From Methanosphaera sp. BMS (GTDB lineage Archaea; Methanobacteriota; Methanobacteria; Methanobacteriales; Methanobacteriaceae): a DNA stretch of 64,000 nt. The notes under the pieces were generated by a model that had not been told where the DNA came from, did no database searches, and worked only from the letters and a program-made list of their open reading frames with translations. Shown piece after piece: positions 46,879-55,752 of this stretch. Location: the NCBI RefSeq assembly GCF_003268005.1, contig NZ_CP014213.1, forward strand, positions 310,001 through 374,000, in the 5' to 3' direction. Every line of letters begins with the position of its first letter. Position 1 is the stretch's first letter. The position numbers and the translations under genes were made by a program.

Positions 46879-47064
46879 ATGATTATTAGGACTACATTAA
46901 ATAATTTTTATCAGACAGCAATCCCGAAAAGAGTTAGAGAAATTTTGGATGTTCAAGCTGCGTCTTATGTTGAATGGGATTTAGATGAAGAAAATAAAAC
47001 AGTTACAATGAAATTTATAAAGAAACCATCCTTATTGGATATAAGTAAAATTAGCAGGAAGTGA
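46879..47064 (+). CDS. vapB: AbrB-type antitoxin
   Basis: 61 residues with the AbrB/SpoVT fold (NNFYQTAIPKRVREILDVQA, then SYVEWDLD) and a short C-terminal tail to bind the toxin. TTTATATA near 46834 and TAGGAG near 46864 give a promoter and ribosome binding site. They lie within 60 bases of the IS4-like element's end, so the IS may supply or replace upstream control. It overlaps the next gene's region, and the two are one operon. Confidence 0.75.
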   Translation: MIIRTTLNNFYQTAIPKRVREILDVQAASYVEWDLDEENKTVTMKFIKKPSLLDISKISRK

Positions 47065-47072
47065 ATATAGAA

Positions 47073-47504
47073 ATGACTATGGGTTACTTAATTGATCACA
47101 CATTAATTGAAGCACTTTTTGATCAAACTCATGAAAATCATGAACAAACGTTATCTTTAATTTATTTTCTTGATCAAAAACAATTATACATTACATTCAG
47201 TGAATTAATTAAGGTGATGAACTTCTGTAAAGAATATGATAATGAAACAAAGAAGGAAATGTTCCGGTTAATCACAGAAATTACAAAGGTATTAAATATT
47301 TATGAGAATGAAATATTTAAGAAGATATTGGGCATATATGTTAGATTCAATGGTAAATTCGATTTTTCAGACTGTATAAATATTTATTATATGAATTACC
47401 GTAAATTTTGGAATTTTGTATCCTTTGATGATAGATATGACAAGGTTGATAAGGTCAAACGCATATATAATGTGAAAAATGGAGAAATTATTAAGAAACA
47501 ATAA
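47073..47504 (+). CDS. diverged PIN-domain (VapC-like) toxin
   Basis: 143 residues. Acidic positions fit a PIN domain: D8 in YLIDHTLI, E near 49 in TFSELIKV, D in FDFSDCINI and the DD of SFDDRYDK. The first motif, normally DTNxLI, is altered to DHTLI, so family membership is likely but distant. It follows an AbrB antitoxin, as VapC genes do. I prefer the ATG at 47073 or 47079 over the GTG at 47061, which overlaps the antitoxin stop. Confidence 0.6.
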   Translation: MTMGYLIDHTLIEALFDQTHENHEQTLSLIYFLDQKQLYITFSELIKVMNFCKEYDNETKKEMFRLITEITKVLNIYENEIFKKILGIYVRFNGKFDFSDCINIYYMNYRKFWNFVSFDDRYDKVDKVKRIYNVKNGEIIKKQ

Positions 47505-47614
47505 CGAGAATCAGATAAATAGATTAAACTTCTTTAAATATGTCAATAATTCAGAAACTTGAAAAGATTTAAAAAAAGGACTATTAATTACATTAAATTT
47601 GATAATATTTGTGA

Positions 47615-47627
47615 TGGTATAATACCA
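47615..47627. promoter_or_regulatory. palindromic operator, copy 1
   Basis: TGGTATAATACCA, a perfect 13-base palindrome just upstream of the TATA box TTTATATA (47633-47640) of the two-gene module. The same TGGTA-N3-TACCA lies at 57592-57604 before the second copy of the module. Confidence 0.65.
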
Positions 47628-47663
47628 ACAAATTTATATATATTATAAGGGAGATAATAACAT

Positions 47664-47924
47664 ATGAAAAGAAATACTAACCAAGATATTTGTTTGTATG
47701 AAAAAAGAATAATTTTTCAGGAAACTATACGTGGATGGTCAATCGTTATAATGCCCGATAATATTTTAATAGATAATTATGAACATGGATTTCCACATAT
47801 TCACCCCGATAGAGTTATGATAAAGACTAAAACACTATATGAAACATTATTTATTGTAAAAGCCCATATTGAAAAATATAAAAAAGTTGAATTGGATTTA
47901 TTGAGGGAGGAGTTATTGAAATGA
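47664..47924 (+). CDS. small partner protein of an HTH regulator, possible toxin (copy 1)
   Basis: 86 residues. It reads WSIVIMPDNILIDNYEHGFP, then HIHPDR, and ends with KYKKVELDLLREELLK. In archaea a short HIHP-containing protein often precedes an HTH gene of the HVO_A0114 kind. The pair resembles a toxin-antitoxin set such as TumE/TumA (DUF6516), but I cannot confirm the family. The start ATG follows an AGGGAGAT site. It overlaps the HTH gene by four bases (ATGA). A nearly identical gene lies at 57291-57551. Confidence 0.6.
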   Translation: MKRNTNQDICLYEKRIIFQETIRGWSIVIMPDNILIDNYEHGFPHIHPDRVMIKTKTLYETLFIVKAHIEKYKKVELDLLREELLK

Positions 47925-48343
47925 TGATAACATTAATCAAAAGACAAAACGGTACCGATGTAATTAAAGATTTAATCCAAAAATATGGTTCTAAAAAAGA
48001 ATTAGAACGTTTATTTAATCAAACAAATAATATGGAAATGTTAATTGATTTAGAAAATTGGAATTATTTCTTAGAAAATCCCCATGAAACTATTGAAAAA
48101 GGAAAAGCTTTAGTTACTAATAAAATTAACTTAACCCAATTAGATTTTGAAGTCCTATCTGCAATTAAATACAATGAAATAACTTCTATTAGAGATTTAG
48201 CTGATAAAATGCATAAAGATGTTAAAACTATTCAACCTAAAGTTCATAAATTATCTGAAAATGGTTTTATTCAATTAATTGATGGAAATAAAAATAGTAA
48301 GATTCCCATTTTGAATTATGATGAAATAAGATTAGAAATATGA
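47921..48343 (+). CDS. HVO_A0114-type winged-helix regulator (copy 1)
   Basis: 140 residues. A conserved N-terminal part (GTDVIKDLIQKYGSKKELE, then LENWNYFLENPHETIEKGK) leads to a winged helix near the end (TSIRDLADKMHKDVKTIQPK, VHKLSENGFIQLIDGNKN). This order is that of archaeal HVO_A0114-family DNA-binding proteins. It likely represses its own operon through the palindrome at 47615-47627 and would act as the antitoxin if the partner is toxic. Its copy at 56872-57294 differs by few residues. Confidence 0.7.
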   Translation: MMITLIKRQNGTDVIKDLIQKYGSKKELERLFNQTNNMEMLIDLENWNYFLENPHETIEKGKALVTNKINLTQLDFEVLSAIKYNEITSIRDLADKMHKDVKTIQPKVHKLSENGFIQLIDGNKNSKIPILNYDEIRLEI

Positions 48344-48751
48344 TTTTTTTTCATCATCATATTTTTATATATCATTTTGATATAACGTTTCTATTTCTTA
48401 AGTCCTATTTTTACTTTTATAATCTTCATTAATCTTTTAAGAATACTATTAACCGCATTTTGAAGATTATCCTTATTACAACTAAAATCTCTTCACATAC
48501 TTCTTGAACCGTTAACAACATTTCAAAAGTTAAACCTTCTACAAGCTTAGATTTATTAAATAATTCATTAATGTGAAAGATACATCATTTTCAAAGATGA
48601 TAATAAAAAAAATAGTTTTAACTGTTTATACCCATAAAGGAATTAACTATTTATTATTCTTCTCTATACTCAAATATAAATAAGAATAAAATGGAAATTT
48701 TTTTCTTCGTTATACCGGACTTAAAAAAAATGGGGTTTTCAATAAATTCAA
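48344..48751. other. intergenic with a CTTCGTTA half-site
   Basis: AT-rich. CTTCGTTATACCG at 48705-48717 is a half-site of the dispersed family, with no matching right arm. Nothing else recognised. Confidence 0.4.
48705..48717. repeat. CTTCGTTA-type half-site
   Basis: CTTCGTTATACCG, 12 of 13 identical to the left arm and spacer start of the site at 44640. It lies just past the 3' end of the HxlR-type gene. Confidence 0.4.
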
Positions 48752-49162
48752 TTAAAGATTTAGTATTTCTTTATACATTTCTTTTAATTCTTTTTTGTTA
48801 TGTTCTGTATAATATTCATTTTCTTCATCATTTCCTATTGCAAATAATAATAATTCATAAAAGACTTTATTTAGTGATTTGCCTTTCTTAGTCAGATGGT
48901 ATTCTGTATTTTTAGGGTCATCTTCATCGTTTTCTTTATATATTAGTCCGTTGTTTTCCATTGTTTTTAGACATCTTGCTAATGATTTATTGTCTAGTGT
49001 TTTCCTGTTGGCTTTAAATTCATTGAAATGACTTTTTCCTATGAATAAATCCCTTAATATATGTAATGTCCATTTGTTGCTGATAATTTTAGTTGCTGTT
49101 TCAACCGGATTTCTTTCATACTTTTTTTCGTAGAATTCTAATTTTTCTGGATCAATATTCAT
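48752..49162 (-). CDS. HxlR-family transcriptional regulator
   Basis: 136 residues. The winged helix of the family is clear: ISNKWTLHILRDLFIGKSHF, then RKTLDNKSLARCLKTMENNG and the wing TEYHLTKKGKSLNKVF. HxlR proteins bind DNA as dimers and often control the next-door transporter. The usual N-terminal redox cysteine is absent (NPVETATKIIS), so it is not a thiol sensor of the HypR kind. It is divergent from the MFS gene, sharing a 136-base promoter gap, so it probably regulates that transporter. Confidence 0.8.
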   Translation of the reverse strand: MNIDPEKLEFYEKKYERNPVETATKIISNKWTLHILRDLFIGKSHFNEFKANRKTLDNKSLARCLKTMENNGLIYKENDEDDPKNTEYHLTKKGKSLNKVFYELLLFAIGNDEENEYYTEHNKKELKEMYKEILNL

Positions 49163-49298
49163 ATATTTTTTTATATATTTTTTATGATTTATTTCTTTTT
49201 TAAGATGACATTAATGCCACTTTATCTTTAAATATTCATTTAATTAAATTCATATATTGAAAAAGGATTATTGTAATAACAATTTAAAAGGTGCTTGA

Positions 49299-50528
49299 AT
49301 GGGAAATAATGAGAATGTTAAAAATAATGGTAATAGTGTGGTTATGACTACTTTTTTAGCCGTTTTGTTTGCTGTTGCGGGTGGTCTTGCAATTGGTAAC
49401 TTATATTGGGCTCAACCATTGCTTGTGCAGATTATGACAAGTTTTGGTTTGTCAGCTGCAAATGGGGGATTATTGGTTACTGCTACTCAGATAGGTTATG
49501 CCTTGGGTATTTTATGTATTGTGCCTTTGGGTGATTTTGTTCAAAGAAAAAAATTAATTTCTATTGTAATGTTCTTATCAGTGCTTACACTAGTTGCTTG
49601 TGCTTTATCACCTTCTTTTATCATATTGACTTTATCTTTATTTAGTATGGGTCTTGTCACTATATCAGGCCAAATTATATTACCTCTTGCAGGTGATTTA
49701 AGTAAACCTGGTGATCGTGGACGAATTGTGGGAATCGTTTCCTCCGGTATTACTACGGGTATTTTGTTTTCTAGATTTGCCAGTGGTATTATTGCTGGTT
49801 TATGGGGTTGGAGATCTGTTTATATTATTGCAGCAGTTTTAAACCTGATAATGACAATAGTCATATTGTATGTTTTACCGGAAATTCCAGTTAACAATAA
49901 TCTTGATTCATATAAGAATCTTATCATCAGTGTATTCACAACATTTAAAAGACATAAAGTACTGCCCAATATACTGTTACATACTGGATTAATCTTCGGT
50001 TTAATATTTAATTTATTTTGGACATCATTAACATTCTTATTATCTGGAAATCCATTTAATTACAATACATTCCAGATAGGGGTTGTTAGTTTATCCGGAC
50101 TTGTCGCTGCAGTATTGGGTGTAGGCCTGGGAAAATTACAGGATAAAGGCTTTAGTGTACCTGCACTAGGAATATTTGTATTAACAACTTTAATAACTAT
50201 GATATTCGGATATATTTTCTCTGATTCCATAATTGCAATAGTACTTGTTGCTGCAATATTTTCCATAGCGGTACAGGGAATAAGTGTTTTATCTCAAGCA
50301 AGATTATTTGCCTTAGCAGATAATGAACGTAGCAGGCTAAATACTGTATTTGTAGTTAATAATTTCATATTCGGAGCTATTGGAAGTGCACTTGCATCAT
50401 TTTTATGGTCATTTGGTGGATGGTCTTATGTAATGTTGGGTGCAATAACGATTTCAGTAATAGCATTTATAGTATGGTTATGTTCAAGAAAATCATTTAT
50501 AAAAATGGATAAAAAATTTGGAATGTAA
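49299..50528 (+). CDS. MFS transporter, drug/sugar efflux type
   Basis: 409 residues with 12 predicted membrane helices in two halves joined near residue 200. Motif GYALGILCIVPLGDFVQRKK is the MFS loop signature after helix 2. The early NLYWAQPLL matches the YNFM/arabinose-efflux group. It would export a small compound with proton movement; substrate unknown. An AAGGTG ribosome binding site precedes the ATG. It is divergent from an HxlR regulator. An IS1182-like element lies 25 bases after the stop. Confidence 0.8.
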   Translation: MGNNENVKNNGNSVVMTTFLAVLFAVAGGLAIGNLYWAQPLLVQIMTSFGLSAANGGLLVTATQIGYALGILCIVPLGDFVQRKKLISIVMFLSVLTLVACALSPSFIILTLSLFSMGLVTISGQIILPLAGDLSKPGDRGRIVGIVSSGITTGILFSRFASGIIAGLWGWRSVYIIAAVLNLIMTIVILYVLPEIPVNNNLDSYKNLIISVFTTFKRHKVLPNILLHTGLIFGLIFNLFWTSLTFLLSGNPFNYNTFQIGVVSLSGLVAAVLGVGLGKLQDKGFSVPALGIFVLTTLITMIFGYIFSDSIIAIVLVAAIFSIAVQGISVLSQARLFALADNERSRLNTVFVVNNFIFGAIGSALASFLWSFGGWSYVMLGAITISVIAFIVWLCSRKSFIKMDKKFGM

Positions 50529-50553
50529 CATCCCACCTGCTTGATTTTTAAAT

Positions 50554-52331
50554 GGGTGTCCGCCAAAATTAATTTTACACTGGAAATGGTACAACTTCAA
50601 ATTTTTTAAATTCAATTATTTTTATAATTACCTTATTTTTAAGAGTTATACCTATATGTGAAGATATACTTTTAATTATTTTTCATATAAATATTTATTT
50701 TATTCTTATTATTGTTAATAATCCCTAATTATTTAGTTAAGTTTATATAGTAGGTTATACATAATTATTATTATAAAATGAATTAAATGGATTGTTTATT
50801 TATGGTTATGAAAAATATGGATAAGAAACAAGCTAAACTAATTATTAGAACTAATGATTACAATGTTCCAAGTGATCATATTTCTCGTTTTGTTGTTGAT
50901 TTTATCGAAGATGCTTATGAAAAATTAGACATTAAAGTAAATGAAAATAATAAAGGTAGACCTTCTTATAACCTTTGTTCAATGATTAAATTACTTGTTT
51001 GGGCTAAATTAGAACATATGGATAGTGCGAAAATTATTGAAGAGATGGCAAAATACCATGATATATTTAAGTTTGTTTGTGATGGAATTACTCCTTCAGA
51101 GCGAACAATACAAAGATATCGGGATGAATACGGAGAATATTATGAGTTATTTCTACAAATGACACTGAAAAAAGCATCAGAAGAAAAATATACAGAATTT
51201 AATCACGTGGCTATCGATGGAACTGTGAAAAAAGCATGTAATTCTAACCACAATACAATCTCAGAAAAAGAAACCCAACTATTACTTCAATACTACAAAG
51301 GAGTTCAAATTGATGAAGATAAACTTGAAAAACTTCATAAACCTGCTAAAAAATTATATGAAAATCCAAATTTAAGTAACGAAGAAAAATTAGAAATATT
51401 ATACGACATAGAAACAGAATTTACACTCACTGGACAAGATAAAATACCAATGAACGATAAACAAGCACGTAAAATGAAAGGAAAAAAAGGAAACTTCTTA
51501 ATAGCTTATAATATACAATCAGCAGTTGATTATGAAACAAAATTAATTTGTGCAATAAATGTCACACAAAGTCCAACAGACCATTACCAACTACCAGCAA
51601 TAGCAGATAAAGCAATAAAAAATATAGAAAAAATACCAGAACATATGAGCGCAGATACAATCTATTTAAATCCCACAAGCTTATCTTACTTTAAAAATAA
51701 GAATATTGATGGATTAATACCAACAAGAAAACAATCCAAAGAAATAATAGGAAAATTAAACAAAAATCCATTTCATAAAGATCATTTCGAATATATCGGA
51801 GAAAAAGATGTATTTAAATGTCCATCAGGACAATATTTAATATTTTACAATCAATACACAATACCAGACAAAGACCCAGAAAAACCAGCAAAAATAAAAC
51901 GATTATACAACAATTACACAGCATGCAAAAACTGCAAATATCAAAAAGACTGCATATCACAAAAACAAACACACAGAACCATCACAGAAAACGGTAACAG
52001 ATTACAAATAGAAATGTACTTTAAAATGGAAAAAGAAGAATATCAAGAAGAATATAGTAAAAGACCATGTGTTGAAGGACCATTCGGAACATTCAAAGAA
52101 TTTTATCATATAGAACAAGAAGTTGTAATAGGAAAAACAAAAACAGAAGAAAGAATCTACTTAGATGCATTAGCATATAACATAAAAAGATTATACAACT
52201 TAAAATACAATAAAAACAATCAAAAAGAAGATATAATGAATTTTTGCGAAAATATATCCGTTACACACCAATTAGCACTTGATGTAAATATATTTTAAAA
52301 AAAATCAAAAAATCATTTTTGGCGAACACCC
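50554..52331 (+). mobile_element. complete IS1182-like element
   Basis: Left end GGGTGTCCGCCAAAATTAAT; right end, read inwards, GGGTGTTCGCCAAAAATGAT. The element is 1778 bp with one intact transposase. AAAT flanks both ends (50550-50553, 52332-52335), a possible 4-base target duplication, but such a word is common here. Lone ends of the same type lie at 3553 and 56811. Confidence 0.8.
50787..52298 (+). CDS. IS1182-family transposase
   Basis: 503 residues. N-terminal helical domain with GRPSYNLCSMIKLLVWAKLE and CDGITPSERTIQRYRDEYG. The catalytic core follows: VAIDGTVKKACNSN with the first aspartate, MSADTIYLN with the second and EGPFGTFKEFYHIE with the glutamate. Before the last motif CKNCKYQKDC gives a zinc-like cluster. 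Intact, inside an element with good inverted ends. It is a relative of the broken transposase at 39945. Several Met codons at the start leave the exact N-terminus open (50787 or 50805). Confidence 0.85.
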   Translation: MDCLFMVMKNMDKKQAKLIIRTNDYNVPSDHISRFVVDFIEDAYEKLDIKVNENNKGRPSYNLCSMIKLLVWAKLEHMDSAKIIEEMAKYHDIFKFVCDGITPSERTIQRYRDEYGEYYELFLQMTLKKASEEKYTEFNHVAIDGTVKKACNSNHNTISEKETQLLLQYYKGVQIDEDKLEKLHKPAKKLYENPNLSNEEKLEILYDIETEFTLTGQDKIPMNDKQARKMKGKKGNFLIAYNIQSAVDYETKLICAINVTQSPTDHYQLPAIADKAIKNIEKIPEHMSADTIYLNPTSLSYFKNKNIDGLIPTRKQSKEIIGKLNKNPFHKDHFEYIGEKDVFKCPSGQYLIFYNQYTIPDKDPEKPAKIKRLYNNYTACKNCKYQKDCISQKQTHRTITENGNRLQIEMYFKMEKEEYQEEYSKRPCVEGPFGTFKEFYHIEQEVVIGKTKTEERIYLDALAYNIKRLYNLKYNKNNQKEDIMNFCENISVTHQLALDVNIF

Positions 52332-52388
52332 AAATTCAAATAAAAAAGCTAAAATTGTAAAAAAAATAGGAGTATAAAACATAATGAA

Positions 52389-52414
52389 GTTCGTTAAACT
52401 TCTCTATAACGAAG
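52389..52414. repeat. CTTCGTTA-type near-palindromic site
   Basis: GTTCGTTA, a 10-base spacer, TAACGAAG; one mismatch between arms. It lies 57 bases after the IS1182-like element. Confidence 0.45.
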
Positions 52415-52783
52415 TAAAAGACGATACATTAAATCTGAAGATTGACCACGAAAAAACAGTATAACTGGAAGATATGATAATCTAATCAATCAACACCCTG
52501 CAAAGAAAAATTGTTGTATTAAAAAAAACCCATCTGCATTATGAAAAAAGCAGATAGACCCAAAAGGAAATGTTACATTTGTTTTGAAACCTAAAAAAAA
52601 AGATTTTGAATAAATCAAAATCCCAAATAGAGGTACACTTATAGAAGACTATACATGTGGTTTGAACATACTGTTTGCAGTCATCATTGTATTCAATAAC
52701 AGTATAACAATCAAACAAGAATTCAATAATGAATTGAATCAAGCAATTAGTCTTTTATTGTGTATAGATAAGGGAATAACGTT

Positions 52784-52806
52784 GTGGCTTTAGCCACGTT
52801 TTTCTC
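52784..52806 (+). terminator. GC-rich hairpin with T-run
   Basis: GTGGCT-TT-AGCCAC forms a perfect 6-base stem followed by GTTTTTCT. It has the look of an intrinsic terminator, but no clear plus-strand gene ends just before it. Confidence 0.5.
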
Positions 52807-53070
52807 CTTTAATTTATTGTTTCATGTTTTTGTATTAAATAATGGTAAATCATGTTGAATGATTAAATAAGCACTATGGAATATTATATCCTCAAATGAT
52901 ATCCATAATAACTTTTACCATTACTTGGCTTAATTAAAAACATTACAAAAATTAAGCCAACTGATATTTATGTTAATAAAGAATATGAATATTCGTATTT
53001 GTTAAGATAATCCCTGTGTAGGTGGAGAAGTTTATGTCTAGCATTCCACTAATAACTTTAACATTAAAAA

Positions 53071-53091
53071 ATCTTAACCTGACGACATTGG
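53071..53091. repeat. solitary IS4-type terminal repeat
   Basis: ATCTTAACCTGACGACATTG then G matches the right end of the 45159-46821 element with about three changes. No transposase or partner end is near. Confidence 0.6.
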
Positions 53092-53148
53092 TGAAAAACA
53101 TACTTTGGAGAACATTCTAGCATCAAAAAAAATATGGAAATAAAATCT

Positions 53149-54603
53149 TTATAATGATGAGAATGTTTTGTAGGGTATGTATATTATGTTATCTTCTTTA
53201 ATAATCTTGTTTGTATTGTTTGAAATAATTATTCCATGGGGACTTCCATAATTTTTAATAGCAGCACTTACCTGTTTTCTATCTTTTTTTCCTCGTCCTA
53301 CCTCTATAGGAATTGGACTTTGAAAATCTTTCTGAATTAAGAAATCAACATTTTTCTTATTTGAATCGTAGAACAAATATTTATGTTGAAGAGGTGTGTT
53401 TGAAAAATTGTTATATAATAATGTTGCTATTAAATTTTCAAGTAAAACTCCCTCATATTCTTCATTTCTTGTTGTATTATTACCAAATGTTAATGTTAAT
53501 GCATGTTTTAGGCTGCTGGATGCAAAGTAATATTTCCATGATTTTTTAGATCGTTTAGATGCAGTTCCAAAAGCTTCAACATGAAATATTAAATGAGTTT
53601 TTTCAAGTGTATCCAGTATATTTTTTATATTTGACAAGGAAGTCTGTAAACGTTTGGATAATTTTTGTTGTGATAAATCATTAGATCTTTGTAATGCAAG
53701 CTGTGTTAAAACCCTTTGTATATTCACTTGGTTTTCTGTTGTAAAATTTCTAATATTGGCCATATCATTATGTACAATTTTTGATATGACATCCATTAAA
53801 TATACTTGTTGTTCATATGTATTATTTATATGAAATAATGATGGAAAACCACCATATTTTATATATAATCCCCATTGATTCGTGTTATATTCAGGAATAT
53901 TTATTAATTTATTCTTTAATTCATTTTCATATCGGACTGCATCTTTAATATCTGCATCAAATAAAAGTTTATCCAATATATTTCCAGGCATATTAATATT
54001 TAAATTATATTTTAATTTTAAATACTGTGAATAATTTAATGGAGGAATATCATATTTAATCATTCTTCTTGCAGCATCAGCATTAAGTTCAAGATTCAAT
54101 GCATTTGATCCGGTGAAAATCATGAAAATCTTTTGGGTTTTATCAAATATTATTTTTCCAGCTAAAGCCCAATTCTTATCATATTGTGCTTCATCAATTA
54201 ATAGAAAAATATTTTTATCTAATGTCATTATCTCTCTTTCATGATAATACTTTAAAAAAGCATCAACAACGTCTTTAATAGAATAATTACCAATATAATT
54301 TAATTCTTCACAAGAAAAATACAATATTTGATTAACCGATACATTATTTTTAAAAAGATAATCATATACCTGAAATAACAAGGTACTTTTACCAACCCCA
54401 CGTAGTCCCGGTAAAACTATGAAACGATGAAAATAATCATCATTTAAAAATTCATCAATATATGATTTTAATTGATTAAACTCATTTCTCTCTTTAAATC
54501 GAGTATTGTTCATATATAGCTTTTCATTTAATTGATTAGGAAAATTAATTAATTGACCGTCAATATATTCTATCAATAAATTGTCATAATCCATAATACT
54601 CAC
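53149..54603 (-). CDS. AAA+ ATPase with DUF4143-type C-terminus
   Basis: 484 residues. Walker A GLRGVGKST and Walker B IFLLIDEAQYD are followed by an arginine-bearing GSNALNLE sensor stretch. A winged-helix segment follows (LSQQKLSKRLQTSLSNIKNI), then the C-terminal nuclease-like part: LLENLIATLLYNN, KNVDFLI and PIPIEVGRGKK, where the D, E and K fit a PD-(D/E)xK site. Such DUF4143 or MoxR-unlike STAND-type ATPases are common in archaea and their role is unknown; a link with defence or DNA is inferred. Upstream lie three copies of a strong palindrome (54656-54749), probably its control sites. Confidence 0.75.
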   Translation of the reverse strand: MSIMDYDNLLIEYIDGQLINFPNQLNEKLYMNNTRFKERNEFNQLKSYIDEFLNDDYFHRFIVLPGLRGVGKSTLLFQVYDYLFKNNVSVNQILYFSCEELNYIGNYSIKDVVDAFLKYYHEREIMTLDKNIFLLIDEAQYDKNWALAGKIIFDKTQKIFMIFTGSNALNLELNADAARRMIKYDIPPLNYSQYLKLKYNLNINMPGNILDKLLFDADIKDAVRYENELKNKLINIPEYNTNQWGLYIKYGGFPSLFHINNTYEQQVYLMDVISKIVHNDMANIRNFTTENQVNIQRVLTQLALQRSNDLSQQKLSKRLQTSLSNIKNILDTLEKTHLIFHVEAFGTASKRSKKSWKYYFASSSLKHALTLTFGNNTTRNEEYEGVLLENLIATLLYNNFSNTPLQHKYLFYDSNKKNVDFLIQKDFQSPIPIEVGRGKKDRKQVSAAIKNYGSPHGIIISNNTNKIIKEDNIIYIPYKTFSSL

Positions 54604-54655
54604 TTCCCCTTCCTTTTAAGTAACCATGACATTATATATATAATCAATAATATAT

Positions 54656-54749
54656 AATCTTATTCATTTCAGAGAATAAGATTGTATTATTCTTATTCAT
54701 TTAAGAGAATAAGATTCTATTATTCTTATTCATTTCAGAGAATAAGATT
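54656..54749. repeat. three tandem 33-bp units, each an inverted repeat
   Basis: Arms AATCTTATTC / GAATAAGATT (first base varies) enclose an 8-base centre ATTTCAGA or ATTTAAGA. Units start at 54656, 54689 and 54722. Only two or three bases differ between units. They lie 53-146 bases upstream of the ATPase start and could bind a dimeric regulator cooperatively. Not CRISPR: no spacers. Confidence 0.75.
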
Positions 54750-55138
54750 GTATTATTAACATTTCTATTTCGAATTGAATTAAAATCACATCCAAGTAAA
54801 TAAAGAGGATAAAAAGGATATCATTAAACTCCCATTAATCCAATTATACATTAGACAAGTTTATAGATAAAATAATCATAAGTACACATCAGCTTCCTAC
54901 AATACAATAAAAGAAAATATAAAATTCCCAAAAAACGACAATAAAACACAAATCAACACATAAAAAGCATTATACCTTATTTTCCAAAAATGAGAAAATA
55001 GGATATCTTTGTATATCATGAGGTTAAATGTATTATTAAAATCAAGAAAAACCGACCGAAAGTCGAAAAATTATTGATTGGAATATGAGGTTAATTATAA
55101 TATAAAAAACAGTTAATCGTTTATTTTTGGAGGTAACT
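54750..55138. other. intergenic, nothing further recognised
   Basis: AT-rich gap between the triple repeat and the TetR-type gene; GGAGGTA at 55129-55135 is that gene's ribosome binding site. Confidence 0.45.
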
Positions 55139-55752
55139 ATGAAAAAAGGGGAAAAAGGAAACAGGAGTTGTTAAAGATTGCCTATGATATGTTTCTTACA
55201 CAAGGATATGAAAATACCCGAGTTGACCAGATTATAGAAAAAGCACAAATAGCTAAAGGCACTTACTACTACTATTTTCAAAGTAAAGAGCAGATGCTCG
55301 AAGAAGTCATAGACATGATGATTGATGATGAGACCGAAATGGCAAAGCAGATTATCCTAATGGACATACCAGTACCGCAAAAAATAGTTGGAATAATCAC
55401 ATCAATGAAACCTACCGAAGAAGAACAGCCAATAAAAAACACCCTCTTCCAACAGGAAAATGTGTTAATGCATTATAGGGTCAGAAAAAAATTAATCGAC
55501 GTTCTTATTCCGCTTTTATCTGAAGTTGTGGATGAAGGAGTAACTGAAGGCATATTTGAATGCGACAATATAGCCGAACGTGTTAAGATGCTGCTTATCA
55601 TCAGCGATGGCATGTTTAATGAGGGTACATTTACCGAAAATGATATTTACGTCTTTATAGAAATGACTGAAAAACTTTTTGGAGCAGAAAAAGGAACGAT
55701 GAATTTCATTTATAATCTGATTGATAAGAGCGATATGGAGGTGGTCGAATGA
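55139..55752 (+). pseudogene. TetR-family regulator with an early frameshift
   Basis: The HTH is typical: MFLTQGYENTRVDQIIEKAQ, then IAKGTYYYYFQSKEQML. A GGAGGT site lies before the ATG at 55139, but that frame stops after 11 codons. With one more A in the six-A run (55142-55147) it would read MKKRGKRKQELLKIAYDMF and run to 55752, about 204 residues. As it stands, translation must begin at the TTG at 55168 or not at all, and the DNA-binding domain would lose its first helix. It overlaps the next gene by four bases. Confidence 0.75.

Larger units (their letters stand above)
52332..53148. other. intergenic with mobile-element scraps and a terminator
   Basis: Holds the CTTCGTTA-type site at 52389-52414 (inside a 26-codon frame starting at 52384 after GGAG), a terminator at 52784-52806 and an IS4-type lone end at 53071-53091. 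A 67-codon minus-strand frame at 52539-52742 is not convincing. Confidence 0.5.

Noticed and set aside
54656-54749. Possible CRISPR array
   Set aside because: Three 33-base units follow one another without unique spacers and no cas gene is near; it is a tandem palindrome.
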